DNA of 11,006 nt from Terriglobia bacterium (GTDB lineage: Bacteria > Acidobacteriota > Terriglobia > UBA7540). Positions 6,444 through 11,006 of this stretch are shown piece by piece. How positions within the stretch are numbered: the first letter of the stretch is position 1; each line of letters starts with the position of its first letter. Position numbers and translations under genes: made by a program. The DNA is taken from positions 1 through 11,006 of the forward strand of contig JALHUF010000367.1 in assembly GCA_022866195.1 (NCBI GenBank), in the 5' to 3' direction. The notes under the pieces were generated by a model, which was not told the DNA's origin, made no database searches, and worked only from the letters and a program-made list of their open reading frames with translations.

Positions 6444-8837
6444 ATGAGACCTCTAAGGCTGGCAATCTTCCTGTTCATCCTGCAAGCGGTGGTCACCCGC
6501 CCACCTAGCGCGTGCGCAGCAGTCAACTCCGCATCAGATCTAAGCGAGGCGCAACTTGCGCCCTTAGCTAGCGTGATCGAGGAAGCGATACGCACGGGAC
6601 GATGTCCTGGCGCGGTGGTTCTGGTGGGACAACAGGGAAGGGTGGTTTGTCGCCGGGCGTTCGGAAACCGGGCGGTAGTGCCGCAACAGGTTCGCATGAC
6701 CCCGGACACCATCTTTGACCTGGCCTCGCTTACCAAGGTCATCGCCACCACGACGGCCGTTATGCAGCTTGTGGAACGGGGGATGATCTCGCTGGAGGAT
6801 CCTGTAGCTGACTATTGGCCGGAGTTCAAAGCGCACGGCAAGGAGGACATCACTGTTCGCGAACTCCTGACGCACTATTCCGGGCTGCGGCCTGACCTTG
6901 ACCTGAAGCCGGAGTGGTCGGGCTACGAAACAGCTCTGCCAATGATTGTTGAGGAAACGCCGGTCGCCGTGCCCGGCACGCGGTTCATCTACAGTGACAT
7001 CAATTTCGAGACGCTGGGCGAGATCGTGCGCCGCGTTTCTGGCCAGCCACTCGAGCTCTTTTGTGCCCAGAATATTTTCCAGCCTTTGGGGATGACGGAT
7101 ACCTTCTTCTCTCCTCCGCCGGCGGTGCACGACCGCATCGCGCCTACGCAGTACCAGCTCGGGGAAACGGGGAAAATGCTCTGGGGAGAAGTCCACGACC
7201 CCACGGCCTACAACATGGGCGGTGTAGCGGGCCACGCCGGGCTTTTCTCCACCGCTGACGATTTGGCGATTTTCGCGCAGCTGCTCTTGAATGGCGGCAC
7301 GCGCGCCGGGGCTCGGGTGTTGAGCCCTCTAACCGTCGAGAAGATGACCACGCCACAAGCGCCTCCGGATGCCATGATCTTGCGCGGGCTGGGGTGGGAC
7401 ATTGATTCTCCCTATGCTTCGAACCGCGGGGAGCTTTACCCGCTTGGCTCCTATGGCCACACCGGGTGGACAGGGACTTCCATCTGGATCGACCCGGTCT
7501 CCCGGACCTACGTCATCCTCCTGACAAACCGTGTGCATCCCGACGGCAAGGGGGACGTGGTGGGGCTGCGGACCCGGGTCGCCTCGGTGGTGGCGGCGGC
7601 GCTGGGGCCGGCCTCGACGGAGCAAATCCTGGCCAGCCGGCGGTCTCTGACCGGTTACTTCGAGCTGATGAAGAGTCACCGCATCCGCGGCGTGCGAAAC
7701 GGGAAGGTCCTAACAGGGATCGATGTGCTAGTGGCGGAAAACTTCGCCCCTCTTGCCGGAATGCGTGTGGGGCTCATCACCAATCATACCGGCCGCGATG
7801 CCCAGGGGCGCCGGACGATTGACCTCCTCTACCGCGCGCCGGGGGTCAAACTCCGGGCTATTTTTGGCCCCGAGCATGGCTTTACCGGCACAGCAGACGA
7901 GGGTGCGCCTGTGGCTTCGGGCCAGGATCCGGCCACCCACCTGCCGGTTTACAGCCTCTACGGCAAGACCACGCGCCCCACGGACAAGATGCTCGCGGGG
8001 CTGGATGCGCTGGTCTTCGATATACAGGACGCCGGTGTCCGCTTCTACACCTACGTTACGACGCTAGGCTATGCCATGGAAGCCGCGGCGAAAAAGGGCA
8101 TAGCCGTTTACGTCCTTGATCGGCCGAACCCCATCAACGGATTTTCTGTCGAAGGGCCAGTCCTGGATAAGGATTTGACTTCCTTTGTCGCCTATTTCCC
8201 CATGCCCGTCCGGCACGGTATGACGGTGGGGGAACTGGCGGAGATGTTCAACCGCGAGAACAACCTGGGAGTGAAGCTGCACATCATCAAGATGCGGGGT
8301 TGGGAGCGCACCGACTGGTACGACGAGACCGGGCTGCCCTGGGTGAAGCCCTCGCCGAACTTGCGGACGTTGACGGAGGCCACGCTTTATCCGGGCGTGG
8401 CGATGGTCGAGGGCGCCAATGTCAGTGTGGGGCGGGGGACCGACACCCCGTTTGAACTTCTCGGCGCCCCGTGGATCGAGTCGCGGAAACTCGCGGCGCA
8501 CCTGAACGAGCGCAAGATTCAGGGCGTTCGCTTCTTGCCGGTGGAGTTCACGCCGCGCAGCGGCCCGTTCAAGGGCCAGGTATGTCACGGGATCAGCCTC
8601 GTCTTGCTTGACCGGCAAGCGCTCAACTCCCCGGAGTTGGGCGTAGAACTGGTGGCAGCGCTTTACCGGCTCTTCCCGCAGGACTTTCAGATCGATAAGA
8701 CGCTCGCCCTGGTCGGCGCGCGCGGGGTGTTGGCAGCCATCAAGAAGGGGCATGATCCCGGCGCGATTATGCGGCGCTCGTATGAGGCGCGCGAGCCGTT
8801 CCGCCGGATGCGCGAGAAGTACCTCTTGTACCCATAG
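6444..8837 (+). CDS. Secreted AmiE-like serine hydrolase fused to NamZ (GH171, DUF1343) exo-N-acetylmuramidase
   Basis: The 797-aa product begins with a signal peptide ([13 protein letters not shown] core, likely cut after SACA near residue 25). Residues about 35-390 form a beta-lactamase-fold serine hydrolase: SLTK with Ser95/Lys98, YSD at 183-185 in the YxN position, and GHTGWTGTS with HTG at 339-341 in the KTG position. Bacillus AmiE (YbbE), a MurNAc-L-Ala amidase, belongs to this group, so amidase activity is likely; esterase or DD-peptidase activity is possible. Residues about 425-797 are a complete DUF1343/NamZ domain: GLITNHTG (443-450), FGPEHGF (474-480), [13 protein letters not shown] (525-537), [19 protein letters not shown] (587-599), PSPNL and [17 protein letters not shown] (655-671). 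NamZ removes MurNAc from non-reducing glycan ends. The gene is divergent from the symporter-murQ-nagA operon and ends at TAG. Confidence 0.95.
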   Translation: MRPLRLAIFLFILQAVVTRPPSACAAVNSASDLSEAQLAPLASVIEEAIRTGRCPGAVVLVGQQGRVVCRRAFGNRAVVPQQVRMTPDTIFDLASLTKVIATTTAVMQLVERGMISLEDPVADYWPEFKAHGKEDITVRELLTHYSGLRPDLDLKPEWSGYETALPMIVEETPVAVPGTRFIYSDINFETLGEIVRRVSGQPLELFCAQNIFQPLGMTDTFFSPPPAVHDRIAPTQYQLGETGKMLWGEVHDPTAYNMGGVAGHAGLFSTADDLAIFAQLLLNGGTRAGARVLSPLTVEKMTTPQAPPDAMILRGLGWDIDSPYASNRGELYPLGSYGHTGWTGTSIWIDPVSRTYVILLTNRVHPDGKGDVVGLRTRVASVVAAALGPASTEQILASRRSLTGYFELMKSHRIRGVRNGKVLTGIDVLVAENFAPLAGMRVGLITNHTGRDAQGRRTIDLLYRAPGVKLRAIFGPEHGFTGTADEGAPVASGQDPATHLPVYSLYGKTTRPTDKMLAGLDALVFDIQDAGVRFYTYVTTLGYAMEAAAKKGIAVYVLDRPNPINGFSVEGPVLDKDLTSFVAYFPMPVRHGMTVGELAEMFNRENNLGVKLHIIKMRGWERTDWYDETGLPWVKPSPNLRTLTEATLYPGVAMVEGANVSVGRGTDTPFELLGAPWIESRKLAAHLNERKIQGVRFLPVEFTPRSGPFKGQVCHGISLVLLDRQALNSPELGVELVAALYRLFPQDFQIDKTLALVGARGVLAAIKKGHDPGAIMRRSYEAREPFRRMREKYLLYP

Positions 8838-8840
8838 GAG

Positions 8841-8977
8841 GTGGCCCGGGTGGAGGCCTCCGGCGCCCGGAGGCAGTTTATGCCGAGACAGGAAACAAGG
8901 GACCTCCGCCCACCCGAAACCCCGGGAGGGCGGGGGCTGTGAAACAGCGAGCAGCATCTTCTTGTTTCTGTCCGCTC
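8841..8977 (+). ncRNA. Strongly structured intergenic element, possible RNA or dispersed repeat
   Basis: Four stems can be drawn by eye. P1 is a perfect 8-bp hairpin with a 3-nt loop at 8856-8874 (GCCTCCGG, CCGGAGGC). P2 is a long-range pairing of 8887-8899 (GACAGGAAACAAG) with 8961-8972 (CTTGTTTCTGTC), broken only by one bulged G. P2 encloses P3, a 13-bp stem at 8903-8936 with one symmetric A-A mismatch, and P4, a 5-bp hairpin at 8936-8948 (GCTGT, ACAGC). A multibranch fold like this suggests a structured RNA, a leader of the next gene, or an inverted-repeat element. P1, 18 bases past the fusion gene stop, could help end that transcript although there is no T-tract. It matches no RNA family that I recognise, and the strand is unproven. 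Confidence 0.45.
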
Positions 8978-8988
8978 AGAGGAGTAGT

Positions 8989-9051
8989 ATGGCGATTGCC
9001 GAGGTCCCAGGACCAGAATTTTTGATTCCCAATGCTCATGCGCTAGGTTAA
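8989..9051 (+). CDS. Candidate 20-aa small ORF or leader peptide
   Basis: ATG at 8989 is preceded by AGAGGAG with four bases between, a strong ribosome-binding site, and the frame ends at TAA after 20 codons, 19 bases before the next gene. The peptide begins MAIAEVPGP and ends NAHALG; it has no run of one amino acid that would suggest classical attenuation. It overlaps a short GGTC/GACC stem followed by five Ts (9003-9023). It lies between the structured element and the secreted protein gene. Alternatively TAGTAT at 8985-8990, with TTGTTT 17 bases upstream, could be a promoter, in which case the ORF would not be translated. Confidence 0.3.
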   Translation: MAIAEVPGPEFLIPNAHALG

Positions 9052-9060
9052 TTCGCCTTG

Positions 9061-9066
9061 GGAGGG
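9061..9066 (+). promoter_or_regulatory. Ribosome-binding site for the secreted hypothetical gene
   Basis: GGAGGG lies four bases before ATG 9071. It is one of the two best Shine-Dalgarno sequences in the window and fixes this start, which also places a good signal peptide at the N-terminus. Confidence 0.75.
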
Positions 9067-9070
9067 AATT

Positions 9071-9616
9071 ATGAGGAGAGAGTTAGCAGCATCAACCTTG
9101 GCGGTTGGGGCGCTGCTGGGGGCGGCCCTTCTCGGAGCCAGCGTGGGGGCCGCGCGGGCGAAAGAGAAGGCGGCGGTGATCGATGCCAACGATTCAACCT
9201 ACCGCCTCTTTCAACTTCTGGACTCTTCCCGCGCGGGAAAGCTGACCGGCTTCTATCTCATTGCCGACGTCTATAAGGATCCCAAGGACCCGAACGAGGA
9301 ACTCCAGCACATTCTGCGAGCCGAATACGACAAGGACCGCGGCTATGCGAGGCTAAGTCTTTACGTGCGCAGTGTAGGAAAGATCGCGCCCGAGCAGATG
9401 AGGACCTATACCGCGAAGGATTTCTACGAGTTTGGATTGGCGGATCAGGAGAAATACATGAAGACGGAACCGGGCGCCTTGGGGAGGCCCGGCGACATAT
9501 ATCTCCGCGCCGAGGGGGATCGACCTCTCGCTACGGCACCCATAACAGACGAGGTACGGAAGGCTTACGAGATCTACCTGACGCAGCACCTGCTGCCCGC
9601 TTTGCAGAAGAAGTAA
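9071..9616 (+). CDS. Secreted hypothetical protein, family not recognised
   Basis: The 181-aa product has a clear Sec signal peptide: MRRE, a hydrophobic stretch (about 7-27) and an ARA site giving a mature protein from about residue 31. The mature part, about 150 residues, has no cysteine and no further membrane segment. It is rich in charged residues and tyrosine, with segments such as KLTGFYLIADVYKDPKD (57-73), EYDKDRGYARLSLYVRSVGK (85-104) and TAKDFYEFGLADQEKYM (114-130). The alternation of hydrophobic and charged positions in the middle suggests a small beta-rich or mixed fold. I do not recognise the family and see no catalytic motif. The start is supported by GGAGGG. It lies 233 bases after the AmiE-NamZ fusion gene on the same strand and could be cotranscribed with it, but no functional link can be read from the sequence. 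Confidence 0.8.
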   Translation: MRRELAASTLAVGALLGAALLGASVGAARAKEKAAVIDANDSTYRLFQLLDSSRAGKLTGFYLIADVYKDPKDPNEELQHILRAEYDKDRGYARLSLYVRSVGKIAPEQMRTYTAKDFYEFGLADQEKYMKTEPGALGRPGDIYLRAEGDRPLATAPITDEVRKAYEIYLTQHLLPALQKK

Positions 9617-9651
9617 AGACCCTGCCGCTGACTCACCGCCGCCTTTGGAGG

Positions 9652-9668
9652 GTGATGCCGCGCATCAC
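9652..9668. terminator. Hairpin between convergent genes, overlapping the nuclease remnant stop
   Basis: A perfect 7-bp stem (GTGATGC, GCATCAC) with a 3-nt loop lies 36 bases after the secreted protein stop. Its right arm covers the TGA that ends the disrupted nuclease frame. No T-tract follows on either strand, so a termination role is only plausible. Confidence 0.35.
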
Positions 9669-10249
9669 TGCGCGCGTGCCCAAATGCGCTCAAACGCCTC
9701 TTGGAACCGCGCCACGCTCGCCGGGTCGGCAAGGAAGACGGCGTTTTCAAAGTTGTAGCTTTCGGCGCTGGTTGTCCAGTTGAAGCTTCCCGTCTCCGCG
9801 AGCCGCCCGTCGAATACCGCGAACTAGTTGTGCATGAGGGAGCGGTTTCCTCTGTAACCGCGGCTCAGCCGCACCGCCAGGCCCTGGGACGTGAGATAAG
9901 GGATCTCGGAATGTGGCTCGTGCGCCTGACGCTCGTCGGCGACGATGCGAATCTTCACTCCGCGCTGGTGGGCGGCCGCGAGGGCGGCAGTGATGTCGGG
10001 CTGGGTCAGGTCAAAGATGGCGAGGTCGAGCGAGCTCTGCGTGTGGTTGATGGCGGCGATGATGCGCTCGCCGATGCGATCTCCGTCGGAAAAATACGGC
10101 CCTTCGATAGGCGCTGCTCCCGGCACCGCCACGGGCGCCGGCGAGCGTTTGACCGTGGGCAGCCAGCGGGCCCGGTCGCGGTACAGATAGGAAGCTGCTG
10201 CCAGAACAAGCAGCAGGAGTCCAGCGGACGTAACTGCACGGCGTCGCAT
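9665..10249 (-). pseudogene. PLD-family (Nuc-like, single HKD) nuclease interrupted by TAG at the catalytic lysine
   Basis: From ATG 10249 (GAGG four bases upstream) the frame encodes a basic start, one membrane or signal-anchor helix (AGLLLLVLAAASYLY, 9-23), a linker, and a phospholipase D-type domain: IIAAINHTQSSLDLAIFDLT, then a GVKIRIVADER strand, ending RSLMHN at residue 141. Codon 142 (9826-9824) is TAG. Reading on without a frame change gives FAVFDG, then GSFNW, ENAVFLAD and a natural end at TGA (9667-9665), 194 codons in all. The motif would be HNKFAVFD, the HxKxxxxD motif of Nuc-type endonucleases, so TAG replaces exactly the catalytic lysine; AAG to TAG is a single base change. The truncated product would be inactive. 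A GTG at 10273 offers a longer but less supported start. Sequencing error or suppression are the alternatives. Confidence 0.85.
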
Positions 10250-10333
10250 AAGTCCTCGGCAGTCAGGATACACCCGATTCTGAGTTTCTTGCCAGGCCTC
10301 GGGCGAGGAGTTGCGTCCAGCGAGCGAGTCGCT

Positions 10334-11006
10334 TCAGGGACTGGTTTTGTGTCGCCATACCTTCCACAGTAGGTACGCGGGAACTCCGCTGCCCATGAGC
10401 ACCAAGCCCCACAAAGAGTCTGACCGTCGCTCCAGAAAAGTATTGACCAGTAATCCCGCCGAGAGAATGACAAAGATCGCGGGGACGAAAGGATAGCCCC
10501 AGGTGCGGTAAGGACGAGCGAGTCCCGGCGCGCGCCGGCGCAGAACGAAAATCCCCGCCGTCACCAGCACGTAGAAGAGAAACTCAGCGAAAATCACCTT
10601 CGTGAAGAGTGCTTGGTACTGACCGGTGAGAGCAAACAGCGCGGCGACCACCGCTTGAGCCACGATGGCCGTGGCGGGCGTGTGGAAACGCGGATGGATG
10701 TTGGCCAAGCCCGACGGGAATAGCCCGTCGCGCGCCTGGGCGAAGGGGATGCGGGAGCCGGCGAGGATTGAGCCATTGAGCGTGGCGAAGGCAGAAATCA
10801 TCACGCCCACGGCGATGAACCCGCCGCCGGCCGCGCCCAGGAAGCGCCGGGCCGCATCCGCAGCTATGGTGCTGGTGCCGACAGCTTCCGAGGGAGACAG
10901 CACGTAGAAGTAAGCCAAATTCGACAGAACATAAACGACGATGACTAGGAGCGCGCCGAAGATCAGCGCGCGGGGCATGTTGCGCTGCGGGCTTTCCACT
11001 TCGCCC
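10334..11006 (-). CDS. APC-superfamily amino-acid permease, C-terminal part (5' end outside window)
   Basis: About 224 residues are visible, and the frame is open to the right edge of the window. The sequence starts in the loop EVESPQRNMPRAL, which is typical of amino-acid/polyamine/organocation permeases just before a membrane helix. It continues with roughly six hydrophobic segments, including LIFGALLVIVVYVLSNLAYF and GFIAVGVMISAFATLNGSIL, then the cytoplasmic motif SRIPFAQARDGLFP and HPRFHTPATA, and near the end RPYRTWGYPFVPAIF. This pattern fits YfnA/LAT-like or cationic amino-acid permeases; the substrate cannot be told. The protein ends at TGA. The nuclease remnant lies 84 bases downstream on the same strand, and the two might share a transcript. 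No regulatory site for this gene is inside the window. Confidence 0.92.
   Translation of the reverse strand, partial: GEVESPQRNMPRALIFGALLVIVVYVLSNLAYFYVLSPSEAVGTSTIAADAARRFLGAAGGGFIAVGVMISAFATLNGSILAGSRIPFAQARDGLFPSGLANIHPRFHTPATAIVAQAVVAALFALTGQYQALFTKVIFAEFLFYVLVTAGIFVLRRRAPGLARPYRTWGYPFVPAIFVILSAGLLVNTFLERRSDSLWGLVLMGSGVPAYLLWKVWRHKTSP

Noticed and set aside
6314..6508. Frame translating the heptamer array into KAEGRRQ repeats
   Set aside because: It starts inside a promoter, has no ribosome-binding site and runs out of frame into the fusion gene. The peptide repeat is simply a consequence of a 7-bp DNA repeat.
8064..8957. 297-codon minus-strand frame opposite the NamZ domain
   Set aside because: The plus strand here encodes a conserved NamZ domain. 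The opposite frame is low-complexity, Arg/Pro/His-rich, with no recognisable domain.
9824..9826. Pyrrolysine at the nuclease TAG
   Set aside because: Not claimed: no PYLIS-type evidence or Pyl genes are visible, and TAG ends three other genes here. A nonsense mutation or a sequence error is more likely.
10297..10308. CCTCGGGCGAGG hairpin between the permease and the nuclease remnant
   Set aside because: The stem is at most four or five base pairs with no T-tract, and such short palindromes are expected in GC-rich DNA.
9701..10372. 223-codon plus-strand frame opposite the nuclease remnant
   Set aside because: The minus strand carries a clear PLD-type domain on both sides of the TAG; the plus frame has no family features.

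Overview
The window is GC-rich, densely coded bacterial DNA. Its core is a peptidoglycan amino-sugar recycling locus with genes on both strands. There is no rRNA, tRNA, transposase or CRISPR array. The lineage is uncertain. GC-rich genes, short-period tandem repeats in the intergenic DNA, and a secreted serine-hydrolase/NamZ fusion would fit Acidobacteriota or a related soil lineage, but no marker here proves it.

Layout. Positions 1-768 (+) hold the 3' end of a TauE/SafE-type membrane permease and a small DUF1634-like membrane protein. A 9-bp hairpin (777-803) separates them from the convergent murA (830-2104, -). Next, on the minus strand, come nagA (2234-3421), murQ (3418-4470) and a sodium:solute symporter (4492-6291). 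Transcription would run symporter, murQ, nagA and perhaps murA; murQ and nagA overlap by ATGA. Positions 6292-6443 are a divergent control region. It has face-to-face sigma70-like promoters sharing one TATA core, then a 7-bp tandem array that runs up to the start codon of a 797-aa secreted fusion (6444-8837, +) of an AmiE-like serine hydrolase and a NamZ exo-N-acetylmuramidase. Positions 8838-9070 hold no large gene, but they contain strong nested inverted repeats (a possible structured RNA) and a 20-codon ORF with a good ribosome-binding site. Then come a secreted protein of unknown function (9071-9616, +), a PLD-type nuclease gene broken by an in-frame TAG exactly at the catalytic HKD lysine (9665-10249, -), and the C-terminal part of an APC-family amino-acid permease (10334-11006, -).

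How the genes fit together (inference). The secreted fusion would strip peptide from MurNAc and release MurNAc from glycan ends. The symporter would import the sugar. After phosphorylation, MurQ would convert MurNAc-6-P to GlcNAc-6-P plus D-lactate, and NagA would give GlcN-6-P. That product can re-enter UDP-GlcNAc synthesis, which feeds MurA. The required MurNAc kinase and a GH3 N-acetylglucosaminidase (NagZ) are not in the window.

The items most worth checking are the symporter as a MurNAc transporter, the AmiE-NamZ fusion, the overlapping divergent promoters with the heptamer array, the structured element at 8841-8977, and the TAG at the HKD lysine.
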